In this document: piece by piece, positions 1 through 6,749 of the stretch | Position numbering within the stretch: the first letter of the stretch is position 1 | How the letters are laid out: every line of letters starts with the position of its first letter | Source of the DNA: Cyclobacteriaceae bacterium | GTDB taxonomy: Bacteria; Bacteroidota; Bacteroidia; Cytophagales; Cyclobacteriaceae | Assembly (NCBI GenBank): GCA_030589835.1 | Contig: JAUUZS010000055.1 | Span: forward strand, 1-12,359 | Reading direction: 5' to 3' | DNA: 12,359 bases | Program-made: the position numbers and the translations under genes | The notes under the pieces: model-generated | The model's database searches: none | The model's input: the letters and a program-made list of their open reading frames with translations, nothing else | Told to the model about the DNA's origin: nothing

Positions 1-967
1 CAATAATGGATAAATAGATCGTTTCTACCATGACCATAAGGAAAACGCGAAGTTTGTTCATACCGATCGCCATCAACATTCCTAACTCACGCATACGCTC
101 GAGCACGGCCATGAGCATCGTATTTACGATTCCAAATACCAAAGCCAGCATAATGATCACCAGCAGAATATAAAGCATCTGGCTATACATTTCCTGCATA
201 AAGGCAAGTTCCGGAGCGATGATACGCCAGGACTCAGCAAGGTCTCCCTTATATTGCGCATTGTATTTGGCCACAAGCGCTTCTTCATCCACTTGGGCTT
301 CGGTAACTATTGCCAATTCATGAACATGGTTGCCGTTTGCTAGTACTTTGTGGAGATCAGCCTTGCGCACGAAGGCATATTGGCCGTTTATTTTGATGGA
401 AGAACTTTTAACAATCCCAACGATCCGAAAGGCCGCTGAGGTAATGTCGCCATTGCCATCATTGAAGGTGATTACCACTTTTGAGCGCAATTTTACCTTT
501 AGCTCCATGGCCAACTTCTCACCTATCACAATCGGATTTCTCTTTATTCCTTCAAAATATTTGCCCTCCGAAATCAATGAATCGAGCCGGGTAACAAAGG
601 CTTCATTTTGCACATCAATTCCCCGGATCTGTGTGCCGGAAGCTTTACGTGTGGAAGCAATCATGCCATTCACAATGGTTCGTGTTGTAGCCCCTCGTAC
701 TCCCGGCCAGCTTCGGACTTCCTGTGCTTTCTTTTCCCCGTCAGGGATAAAATATTTTAAATCGTAGTCTGTTTTAAAATCGGGATGATGGACTTGAATG
801 TTGGAAACATCATGGTTGATGATATCGGCCATATAACTGACCATAAAGCCATTCATAAACCCTGTTCCAAACAAAAGCGCCCAAATACCCACTACAATGG
901 CCCCCATCACCACCATACTGCGGCCACGGCTTCGCCAAACGTTTTTCCAGGCAATTTTAAGTATCAT
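1..967 (-). CDS. FtsX-like ABC transporter permease (partial, C-terminus beyond left edge)
   Basis: The start is an ATG at 967, and 322 codons are open to the window edge. I translated this stretch by hand. A short N-terminal Trp/Arg-rich cytoplasmic segment (MILKIAWKNVWRSRGRS) is followed by a membrane helix at about residues 18-40. A periplasmic domain follows (about 45-260), then a second helix at about 264-287. Directly after it comes the ERMRELGMLMAIGM signature (288-301), typical of the FtsX/MacB/LolCE permease core. The last one or two helices are missing because the window ends. The gene lies 79 bp downstream of a second permease of the same type, so the two probably form a heterodimer. 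By family analogy the complex moves lipoproteins or another lipophilic substrate out of the inner membrane; the true substrate is unknown. The ATPase should be encoded further left. Confidence 0.9.
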   Translation of the reverse strand, partial: MILKIAWKNVWRSRGRSMVVMGAIVVGIWALLFGTGFMNGFMVSYMADIINHDVSNIQVHHPDFKTDYDLKYFIPDGEKKAQEVRSWPGVRGATTRTIVNGMIASTRKASGTQIRGIDVQNEAFVTRLDSLISEGKYFEGIKRNPIVIGEKLAMELKVKLRSKVVITFNDGNGDITSAAFRIVGIVKSSSIKINGQYAFVRKADLHKVLANGNHVHELAIVTEAQVDEEALVAKYNAQYKGDLAESWRIIAPELAFMQEMYSQMLYILLVIIMLALVFGIVNTMLMAVLERMRELGMLMAIGMNKLRVFLMVMVETIYLSII

Positions 968-1046
968 ATTATTATTATTTAAATGTGTTAATATTCTATT
1001 CTAATTGGAATAATGACCACATCATTACCCAATCTCAAATCAACTA

Positions 1047-2270
1047 TCATATCCCTTCCCGCATCGCTTTTACAGGTTTCAACTTCCAAATCACAATTAA
1101 TGGATATAAGCTAAGGATGAGCGCCATGAAAAAGATGGCCCATGCCTGGTTATAAAATAAGGAAGGCTGAAGCGAAAAGAAATAGGCTGCCTCAACGCCA
1201 AAATTCTCCATGGCTTGGGCAGATTCCCCACTCATAAATATGGGGTTGTTATAATAATATATGAGAATTGGCAAACTGATCGCCACCCCTACCAGTACCC
1301 CAATAGAGGTCATCATGGCCATCTCAATAAATATGGTAAACTGCATTAAGAGCCGCTTCATGCCAACACTCATCATGACGCCAAATTCATACATCCGCTC
1401 TGCAGTCATCATTAAAAAAGTACCGAACATTCCGAAACCAATCACTGCATATAACACCCATAACATAACCTGTCCGCTAATGTTATCGATCTCAATGCCC
1501 TGAACCAAATCTGGCATCAGGTCACGCCATCCCATCACCTCAAGGGCTTCGGCATCCACCTTGCGACTAATTTCAGCTACGATTCGATCTACATGCTTGG
1601 CTTTATCTACCACCAGAGCAATGCTTGTAAGTTGACTTTCCAGGTTATAAAACCACTGAGCCTCTTTCAATGGAAGATAGATGGTGCCATTATTTTGCAC
1701 CGGAACCGGAAATTTTACTATCCCTTTAATCGGATATATCCCCGCAGCATTTGCACCATGGTATCCCTGGCTGATGATAATAATGGTATCGCCAAGACTC
1801 ATTTTCAGGTATTCCGCTAAACCCTGGGATATGACAACAGATTTATCATCATCAGCTAAAAAGGATCCTTCTACCAATTTATCCTGCACCAGGGTCAATT
1901 CATTTTCCTTGTCAGGCATGACGCCAAGTACCATAACCCCTTTTGTTTTGGTACCATAAGCTGCCAGGGCAAAAGATTCTACACGGGGCACGGCAACCAG
2001 AACACCAGGTGTTTCTTCAATACTTGATATCAGTGAGCTGTTGTAATCAAAGCTATTGTCGATGGTTTTATCATCCCAATATCCTTTTTCATGAACCTGG
2101 ATGTAGCCGGTATAAAACCGTGCCGCATTTTCGATCATCCGTTCGTAAGATCCAAGCTGCATCGACCGCATAATACAGGCCAGAAAAACAGCAAATGTTA
2201 TGGAACCAATGGTAATAAAACTCCTCCGTTTATTCCTCCATATGTTCCGCCAAGCTAGTGTTAAGTACAT
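1047..2270 (-). CDS. FtsX-like ABC transporter permease (LolC/LolE/MacB superfamily)
   Basis: A complete 407-residue inner-membrane protein. The N-terminus MYLTLAWRNIWRNKRRS closely resembles that of the neighbouring permease. Membrane helices lie at about 18-38, 268-290, 310-340 and 376-396, with a large periplasmic domain at about 40-265. This is the usual four-helix layout of exporters of this fold. ERMYEFGVMMSVG (291-303) is the FtsX-family coupling segment after helix 2, and LKPVKAMREGI closes the protein, as is common in FtsX permeases. The A/T-rich stretch before the ATG has no Shine-Dalgarno sequence. It is probably co-transcribed with the permease downstream and with the LolA-like gene upstream, although a four-helix-bundle gene now lies between them. 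The role in lipoprotein or lipid export is inferred from family and context. Confidence 0.92.
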   Translation of the reverse strand: MYLTLAWRNIWRNKRRSFITIGSITFAVFLACIMRSMQLGSYERMIENAARFYTGYIQVHEKGYWDDKTIDNSFDYNSSLISSIEETPGVLVAVPRVESFALAAYGTKTKGVMVLGVMPDKENELTLVQDKLVEGSFLADDDKSVVISQGLAEYLKMSLGDTIIIISQGYHGANAAGIYPIKGIVKFPVPVQNNGTIYLPLKEAQWFYNLESQLTSIALVVDKAKHVDRIVAEISRKVDAEALEVMGWRDLMPDLVQGIEIDNISGQVMLWVLYAVIGFGMFGTFLMMTAERMYEFGVMMSVGMKRLLMQFTIFIEMAMMTSIGVLVGVAISLPILIYYYNNPIFMSGESAQAMENFGVEAAYFFSLQPSLFYNQAWAIFFMALILSLYPLIVIWKLKPVKAMREGI

Positions 2271-2300
2271 GTTTATTTGTTATTTTAATGTATAAATTCA

Positions 2301-2348
2301 GTTTCTCGTGGAGAGTCTCGAGCTGAGAGTTTTGAGTTTCGAGGAAAC
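2301..2348. repeat. Imperfect palindrome downstream of the four-helix-bundle gene
   Basis: GTTTCTCG (2301-2308) pairs with CGAGGAAAC (2340-2348), with one bulged base. The interior is rich in GAG/CTC, including CTCGAG at 2317-2322 and several GAGAG/GAGTTT repeats. It lies in the 87 bp between the four-helix-bundle gene and the permease. It may mark one edge of the inserted unit or form a hairpin in the transcript. There is no T-run that would make it a standard terminator. Confidence 0.45.
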
Positions 2349-2357
2349 AAAAGACAG

Positions 2358-2717
2358 CTAAATATTTTGCGCTACTTTTTTTATAAAGCTCATCATCATT
2401 TTTTGTTCTTCATCAATCAAATTCAACAGCTTGTCAAGTTCTTCATTTTTATTTTGGATAATTTCAACCAGGATTATTACTTGTGTTTCCAGCTCAAAAG
2501 AAGATCCTAAAGCAATCTCCAAAAAACGTTTATAATCTTTAGCACTTGATCTTGAACTTCCTTCAGCAATGTTGGAAGGTATGGATACAGATGATTTCGC
2601 CAATTGAGCCTGCAATCCAAACTTCTCGTAATCAGGCAACTCCGGGAAAATTGAATATACCAACTCAGCGATATTCAATCCTTTTTTCCAAATATTCAGC
2701 TCTCTAAAATTTCTCAT
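2358..2717 (-). CDS. Four-helix-bundle protein of the 23S rRNA intervening-sequence (IVS) type
   Basis: A small cytoplasmic helical protein of 119 residues, the usual size for the family. The hallmark SIPSNIAEGSSR segment is at residues 45-56. It is followed by DYKRFLEIALGSSFELETQ (61-79), the second conserved block. The rest is amphipathic helix, ending at FIKKVAQNI. Members were first seen encoded inside 23S rRNA intervening sequences, but in Bacteroidota many copies are free-standing, scattered and near short repeats. Their function is unknown; a pentameric, nucleic-acid-binding role has been suggested for some. Here it separates a LolA-like gene from the permeases and has repeats on both sides, which suggests a mobile or recently acquired unit rather than an exporter part. 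AAAAGG sits directly before the ATG. The family call is firm; the function is not. Confidence 0.9.
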   Translation of the reverse strand: MRNFRELNIWKKGLNIAELVYSIFPELPDYEKFGLQAQLAKSSVSIPSNIAEGSSRSSAKDYKRFLEIALGSSFELETQVIILVEIIQNKNEELDKLLNLIDEEQKMMMSFIKKVAQNI

Positions 2718-2750
2718 CCTTTTAGCCTTTTTTTAGCTTATTATTCAAGA

Positions 2751-2790
2751 ACCCACCCCTAGCCCCTCCAAGGAGGGGAATTAGTAGCCC
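2751..2790. repeat. Bacteroidota-type GC-rich palindromic repeat (CCCCTCC-AA-GGAGGGG)
   Basis: CCCCTCC (2763-2769) and GGAGGGG (2772-2778) form a 7-bp inverted repeat around AA. The flanks are ACCCACCCCTAG on the left and AATTAGTAGCCC on the right. From memory, nearly identical strings recur in many copies between genes in Bacteroidota genomes, often near four-helix-bundle genes. Its base composition stands out sharply from the AT-rich surroundings. I cannot count other copies because the window holds only this one. Confidence 0.7.
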
Positions 2791-2866
2791 TTAACCTTTT
2801 ACCCTTTAATTACCCTTTACCTTTTTCCTTTTACCTTTTACCTTTTACCTTTTACCTTTTACCTTA
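2791..2866. repeat. Heptamer tandem repeat (CCTTTTA)n running into the LolA-like stop codon
   Basis: Five perfect CCTTTTA units occupy 2827-2861. A degenerate copy-like tract (CCTTTTA, CCCTTTA, CCTTTTT) precedes them from 2791, and a partial unit CCTTA follows at 2862-2866. The stop codon of the LolA-like gene (2859-2861 on the minus strand) lies inside the first unit. Changes in copy number would therefore alter only the transcript tail and spacing, not the protein. Such tracts arise by slipped-strand mispairing and are expected to vary between strains. Confidence 0.85.
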
Positions 2867-3614
2867 TCCTCTTCATATTTTGGATAGAGAAAAAGTTTGG
2901 CTTTAAATCAATATCAAATTCCATGGCTTTGTATATGATTTCGGTTTTCTGATTAGGGTTTTCAGCAGGTATCATTTCCAGGTGAGTGGGGATAATCCGT
3001 CCACCAATTTCTTTGATATCCGATAGTACCATGGTATTGACCAGATAATCATCTTCATCGAAATATCGAATCAGTAATTGCAGATAATCTGCTTTCGTTA
3101 TAAAGGCTTCGATTCTACCCCAGACTACCGCAGCATCTTCATGGGGAATTAATACGATCTTCCACGCATCCATTCCATTAATGGTGGAATCTCCAGCAAG
3201 GGAATGGGTATAATCCCGTACAATTGATGACTCCTTCACGAGGTCGTCATTCGTAAAGTCGGAGCCCATCCAGGATTGCAACATCATTGACGGTGGAAGT
3301 TTAATCACCCTGTCAATCGAAGGTTGCCAATTCCAGATTTCATTTTCACGTTTCAGGGTAGCGGATCCTTTATCCCGCGCCGGGCTGGTAATGAGCATCA
3401 TGCTGTATTCTGTGCCAATCGCCCACCCCTTGATGCCGATTTCCCTTGTCCAATCGGGGCGGACAATACGCATGATCATCTCCGATTTTGAAGAATTACC
3501 CTGCATTTTTTTGTCTGCCTTATCAATAATCTCCCGTGCTGACTGCCCCCAACTTACAGATGCAAACAACACCAACCCTACAATGGTCAATAATGATTTT
3601 TTCACTTTATTCAT
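2859..3614 (-). CDS. LolA-like periplasmic protein (outer-membrane lipoprotein-sorting family, TP_0789 type)
   Basis: A 251-residue exported protein. The signal peptide is MNKVKKSLLTIVGLVLFASVSWG, with likely cleavage before Gln24. The mature part starts with AREIIDKADKKMQGNSS, matching the start of LolA-like proteins. A beta-rich region follows (MIMRIVRPDWTREIGIKGW, LKRENEIWNWQPSIDRVIKLP, MLQSWMGSDFTNDDLV). It ends with GGRIIPTHLEMIPAENPNQKT and FFSIQNMKRIR. These blocks match the outer-membrane lipoprotein-sorting-like family usually encoded beside FtsX permeases or RND exporters. It probably binds a lipidated substrate in the periplasm and works with the permeases downstream. Its start overlaps the end of the TetR gene by 8 bp, so the two are likely translationally coupled. 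The substrate is unknown. Confidence 0.88.
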   Translation of the reverse strand: MNKVKKSLLTIVGLVLFASVSWGQSAREIIDKADKKMQGNSSKSEMIMRIVRPDWTREIGIKGWAIGTEYSMMLITSPARDKGSATLKRENEIWNWQPSIDRVIKLPPSMMLQSWMGSDFTNDDLVKESSIVRDYTHSLAGDSTINGMDAWKIVLIPHEDAAVVWGRIEAFITKADYLQLLIRYFDEDDYLVNTMVLSDIKEIGGRIIPTHLEMIPAENPNQKTEIIYKAMEFDIDLKPNFFSIQNMKRIR

Positions 3615-4188
3615 GTTTACAGTATTTATCTATTAAATATTTCTCCATTGTATCCAATGGATAATCCTTATGTATTACCAGATATTGTATTCCAATTCCA
3701 TCAAAAAGCGCGGCGATCAATTGCGCCTCCTCTTTTGGGTGGTCAATACCAATCTCTTGCAGCAATGATGAAATAAATGCTACATACTCCTTAATTTTAA
3801 CCTTGGCCATATTTTGCACAAAATCAAATTTTCCAATTTTCAAGGTAAGCTCGGTAAGGAGTCTCCAATGCTCCGGGCGCTCCCTCAATTCATTAAAAAA
3901 CCACTGAAAAAGATTCCTTAATGTTTCGGAAGGATCAGGGGTATAAATCTCAGAAATCAGTTTATCCCCTTCGAGCATGGCATGATTTAGAAGCGCTTTT
4001 AAAAGATCCTCTTTGCTGTCAAAATAATTATACATCAACCCTTTTGACACACCCGCCTCTTTGGCTATTTGAGAAATACTGGTTGATTCATAGCCATTTT
4101 GAGCCATAAGTTTGAAAGCTGCCCCCAAAATATTTTGGATGCTGCTTAATCTTATTTGTTCGATTTGTTCTTTGCTTCGTGGACTCAT
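3607..4188 (-). CDS. TetR/AcrR-family transcriptional regulator
   Basis: A 193-residue protein. The N-terminal DNA-binding domain includes ILGAAFKLMAQNGYESTS. Its helix-turn-helix is at about residues 36-56 (TSISQIAKEAGVSKGLMYNYF), followed by DSKEDLL, the standard TetR pattern. The C-terminal two-thirds (about 70-193) is an all-helical ligand-binding and dimerisation region with no recognisable specificity. It is the first gene of the minus-strand export operon, and its stop overlaps the LolA-like start. A TetR-type palindrome lies 10 bp upstream of its ATG, so it probably represses its own operon and releases DNA on binding a lipid, drug or envelope-stress ligand. The ligand is unknown. Confidence 0.93.
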   Translation of the reverse strand: MSPRSKEQIEQIRLSSIQNILGAAFKLMAQNGYESTSISQIAKEAGVSKGLMYNYFDSKEDLLKALLNHAMLEGDKLISEIYTPDPSETLRNLFQWFFNELRERPEHWRLLTELTLKIGKFDFVQNMAKVKIKEYVAFISSLLQEIGIDHPKEEAQLIAALFDGIGIQYLVIHKDYPLDTMEKYLIDKYCKHE

Positions 4189-4197
4189 TTTATTTTA

Positions 4198-4215
4198 TGA
4201 CTGAACGGTCGGTCA
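4198..4215. promoter_or_regulatory. Probable TetR operator upstream of the export operon
   Basis: TGACTGAACGGTCGGTCA is an imperfect 18-bp palindrome with 7 of 9 base pairs symmetric. It matches the TGACYGA-n-CGGTCRGTCA pattern common for TetR/AcrR repressors. It ends 10 bp before the TetR ATG. On the minus strand, TAATATTG (4221-4214) resembles the Bacteroidota -7 box TAnnTTTG with one mismatch and overlaps the palindrome, so repressor binding would block polymerase. Autoregulation is inferred from position. Confidence 0.75.
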
Positions 4216-4440
4216 ATATTAAGAACGTTTCCTGAATAAAAAAAGTTTTACCTATGGAAATATATTTTTTTTGCGCTGTTTATTTCATTAATGAATTCTA
4301 ACTGGACAGAAAATAAATCCACTATATGGTTTTGGAAACAGGAAACATCGCAAAGCGTATTTAAAAAATATGAGCTTATTTTTGTAACTTACTGATATAA
4401 TTTACTTTAAGAAACAGGGATGATTATATTTAAATTGTTG

Positions 4441-4483
4441 AGTGAAAATTTTATAAACGAGAAAATCTAACTCAATTTTCACT
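4441..4483 (+). repeat. 10-bp perfect inverted repeat upstream of the CNNM gene
   Basis: AGTGAAAATT (4441-4450) and AATTTTCACT (4474-4483) are perfect reverse complements separated by 23 bases. The right arm ends 26 bp before the ATG at 4510, so the hairpin would lie in the 5' leader if the promoter candidate near 4425 is right. TTGAG (4438-4442) can alternatively pair with CTCAA (4471-4475), overlapping both arms. It could be a protein-binding dyad or an RNA switch; there is no match to a known riboswitch that I recognise. Confidence 0.5.
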
Positions 4484-4509
4484 GATAGAAACTAAAACAA
4501 CAGTTAGCA

Positions 4510-5559
4510 ATGCTTCTTCTATTCTTTTATTTATTTCTTGCATTATTTGTTTCATTCCTATGCTCTGTAATGGAATCTGTGTTACTGTCAACGTCAAAAT
4601 CCTTTTTGAATGCAAAACTGGAAAGCGGGCACACTTCAGCCACGACATTTATAAAATTAAAAAACAACATAGACCGACCATTATCTGCTATTCTTTCCTT
4701 GAATACAATTGCCCATACTATAGGAGCAGCAGGGGTTGGAGCTCAGGCAACAAAGATGTTCGGCGAAATATATTTTGGCCTTATTTCGGCCATACTTACC
4801 CTTTTAATACTCATTTTTTCTGAAATAATTCCTAAGACGATTGGCGCAAGGTATTGGAGAGATTTGGCGTTGATTTCCGGATCAATTATCCAGGGCATGG
4901 TTATTATTACCTATCCTTTAGTGGTTATGACAGGTTACATAACAAGGCAATTTTCGAAGAATAAAAATGATCTGTCTGTGAGCAGGGAAGAAATTTCTGC
5001 GATGGCAAATATTGGAACTGAAGAAGGGATTTTTGAGGAAAAAGAAAATAAAATAATTCAAAATTTAATTCGGCTGAGAAGTGTAAAAGTTACTGAAATC
5101 ATGACACCTCGAGTAGTTGTTACTGCAGCGGATCAAGACATGACATTGGAAGAATTTCTGAAAAAAAAGGAGTTTCTTCATTATTCACGTATTCCTATTT
5201 ATTCAAAAAACCATGAAAATATCAAGGGATATGTATTTCGTCAAACGGTATTTGAAAAACTTGCTGAAAAAGAAACTAATTTAAAACTTTGCGATATTAG
5301 TAGGGAAATCCTGGTTGTTCACGAATTTGAAACACTCTTGAATTTATGGGATACTTTACTCGAGAAAAAAGAGCACATCGCACTTATTGTAGATGAGTAC
5401 GGAGGAATGGATGGAATAATTACTATGGAAGACATTATTGAAACCCTAATAGGTTTTGAAATTGTAGATGAGAGTGATCGCATAACAGATATGCAACAGT
5501 ATGCCCGTGATAGATGGAATCACCGAAAAGCGAAGTATAACGTTCTTGATAATAAATAG
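4510..5559 (+). CDS. CNNM-domain/CBS-pair membrane transporter (CorB/HlyC-like family)
   Basis: A 349-residue inner-membrane protein. The N-terminal CNNM (DUF21) domain has hydrophobic helices at about 1-26, 57-80, 88-112 and 119-143. It includes SEIIPKTIGARY, the conserved segment after the third helix. The acidic-helix linker EEGIFEEKENKIIQNLIRLR then leads to the cytoplasmic CBS pair. EIMTPR is at 196-201 and HYSRIPIYSKNHENIKGYV belongs to CBS1. VDEYGG is at 294-299 and MDGIITMEDIIETLIG belongs to CBS2. The family includes Mg2+ and Co2+ efflux proteins and CNNM transporters. The C-terminal CorC_HlyC domain is absent and the protein stops about 30 residues after CBS2, which is common for this shorter subgroup. 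Older labels of 'hemolysin' are misleading. The transported ion is inferred from family only. Confidence 0.9.
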   Translation: MLLLFFYLFLALFVSFLCSVMESVLLSTSKSFLNAKLESGHTSATTFIKLKNNIDRPLSAILSLNTIAHTIGAAGVGAQATKMFGEIYFGLISAILTLLILIFSEIIPKTIGARYWRDLALISGSIIQGMVIITYPLVVMTGYITRQFSKNKNDLSVSREEISAMANIGTEEGIFEEKENKIIQNLIRLRSVKVTEIMTPRVVVTAADQDMTLEEFLKKKEFLHYSRIPIYSKNHENIKGYVFRQTVFEKLAEKETNLKLCDISREILVVHEFETLLNLWDTLLEKKEHIALIVDEYGGMDGIITMEDIIETLIGFEIVDESDRITDMQQYARDRWNHRKAKYNVLDNK

Positions 5560-5596
5560 AAAATTTAGATCTGTATTGATCGATTACATAATAGAA

Positions 5597-5625
5597 TTGA
5601 TATATACTTGTTATAATGATATTTG
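5597..5625 (+). promoter_or_regulatory. Candidate Bacteroidota promoter before the four-Cys small gene
   Basis: TTG at 5597-5599 and GATATTTG at 5618-5625 (one mismatch from TAnnTTTG) are 18 bp apart, close to the usual -33/-7 spacing. They sit about 55 bp before the small gene at 5680. The match is imperfect in AT-rich DNA, so chance is possible. Confidence 0.3.
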
Positions 5626-5679
5626 GGTAATAGATTCCGGCCATGAAAAAACAAAAAAGGAAAGAAACACATTGACGAT

Positions 5680-5880
5680 ATGGATAAATCACAAATCTCA
5701 GGAATATTTGATGATAATGGATACGAGGTTAATACTGATTTGATCAACAAACCTTCTTTATGCATAACATGTGTCAATGATGACGATCCAAATGAAGAAA
5801 TCCTATGCCACATGACACGCCACGACCAGCAAAATGAAGCAAAATTCATCTGTTTTGCCTATAAGAAAAAGACGTTTTGA
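5680..5880 (+). CDS. Small conserved-looking protein with four cysteines (possible metal-binding)
   Basis: A 66-residue soluble, acidic protein of unknown function. Its cysteines are C28, C31, C43 and C58 (C-x2-C-x11-C-x14-C), set in a dense motif: LCITCVNDDDPNEEILCHMTR and then F-x-C-F-A-Y. It looks like a small zinc-binding or Fe-S-type fold. From memory similar small proteins with a C-x2-C...DDP.EEILC...R.DQ pattern occur in Bacteroidota, but I cannot verify this here. It lies 34 bp upstream of the YdjM-like hydrolase on the same strand, so the two may be co-transcribed. The start is the first in-frame ATG; no good Shine-Dalgarno sequence is visible. The charged, motif-rich composition argues against a random reading frame. 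Confidence 0.7.
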   Translation: MDKSQISGIFDDNGYEVNTDLINKPSLCITCVNDDDPNEEILCHMTRHDQQNEAKFICFAYKKKTF

Positions 5881-5914
5881 AGAATAAATACTACCACATG
5901 CCAGCCAAAACAGC

Positions 5915-6724
5915 ATGGACATATTAACACATACCTTATCGGGAGTTGCGATTGGTACTGTAATGGCAAGTTTTTCGAAAGGAGGATTTCGGAGAAAGAT
6001 GGGTATCATTTCGATTGCGGGTTTTGGAAGCGCCCTTCCTGATTTGGATGCCATCAGCCTCTGGTCAAAATTCGACATTACCTTAGGCCGCCTCTTCAGT
6101 CTTCACAATTCCGGAAACGAAATCTATTTCTTAAAATTCTGGTATTCACATCATGCATTCTTGCATTCGTTGTTCGCAAGTTTATTAATCGCCTTCATTA
6201 TAGGATTTGGTCTTTACCTGATTAATTCCCGGCAAAAAAGTTACTCAATCAGATCACTATTCTTAAGCCTTAAAAATCAACACCTTTTCTTATTCAGCTT
6301 CATACTGGGATTTTTAATTCATTTGATTGAGGATATGCCTACGCCCGCAAGCGTTTGGGGAGGTGTGAATTTCCTTTGGCCAATCAAAACTTATACTGGT
6401 GGAAGTGGTGACATCTGGTGGTGGAACAATTATGATCTTTTCCTTATCGTATCGGGTATAGTTATTTTGAATGTATCGATCCTTTTTATAAGCGGATTAG
6501 GGAAGATTAACTCTAGAAAACTAACCACAACGATTTTTATTACCGGCCTGGTACTCTCCCTCATTCAGGTAAAAACCAGAGGATTTGATTTCAATTATAC
6601 CGGACATACCCCAAAGTATCAGGAATATGAGCAAAAATCCAAGGAGATACAAAAAGATATCCTTGGAGTTACCGTTTACAATTTGATGCTTGAATTTGAT
6701 AATAATATGAGCCTTAATTTTTAA
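5915..6724 (+). CDS. YdjM-like membrane-bound metal-dependent hydrolase (DUF457 family)
   Basis: A 269-residue inner-membrane protein. The family's metal-ligand motifs are all present: DILTHTLSG at 2-10 (His6), ALPDLDAI at 40-47 (Asp43, Asp45), SHHAFLHS at 78-85 (His79, His80, His84), and HLIEDMPTPASV at 136-147 (His136, Asp140), followed by VNFLWPI. Hydrophobic helices lie at about 8-20, 86-103, 124-141, 174-193 and 203-216. E. coli YdjM is LexA-regulated, but the substrate of the family is not established; annotation as hydrolase rests on the His/Asp ligands. The last 50 residues are hydrophilic. Its stop codon overlaps by 2 bp the antisense stop of the decayed minus-strand frame downstream. 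Confidence 0.85.
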   Translation: MDILTHTLSGVAIGTVMASFSKGGFRRKMGIISIAGFGSALPDLDAISLWSKFDITLGRLFSLHNSGNEIYFLKFWYSHHAFLHSLFASLLIAFIIGFGLYLINSRQKSYSIRSLFLSLKNQHLFLFSFILGFLIHLIEDMPTPASVWGGVNFLWPIKTYTGGSGDIWWWNNYDLFLIVSGIVILNVSILFISGLGKINSRKLTTTIFITGLVLSLIQVKTRGFDFNYTGHTPKYQEYEQKSKEIQKDILGVTVYNLMLEFDNNMSLNF

Positions 6725-6749
6725 GCAGCTTCTGGTACAAAATGTTCAT

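Larger units (their letters stand above)
4189..4509. other. Divergent intergenic region between the TetR operon and the CNNM gene
   Basis: These 321 AT-rich bases have no credible gene. They hold the TetR-type palindrome near the left end, a long inverted repeat at 4441-4483, and a weak candidate promoter for the plus-strand gene: TTTA at 4401-4404, 20 bp, then TATATTTA at 4425-4432, one mismatch from TAnnTTTG. Nothing else stands out. Confidence 0.5.

Noticed and set aside
330..767. 145-codon plus-strand open frame
   Set aside because: It lies entirely opposite the FtsX permease, whose translation shows clear family motifs; this frame has no recognisable pattern.
2791..2866. Possible CRISPR-like array in the repeated tract
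   Set aside because: The units are 7 bp, directly adjacent and without spacers, so this is a simple tandem repeat.
5643..5675. 10-residue Lys-rich leader-like peptide (MKKQKRKETH) before the four-Cys gene
   Set aside because: It is too short and too A-rich to separate from chance, with no attenuator-like structure after it.
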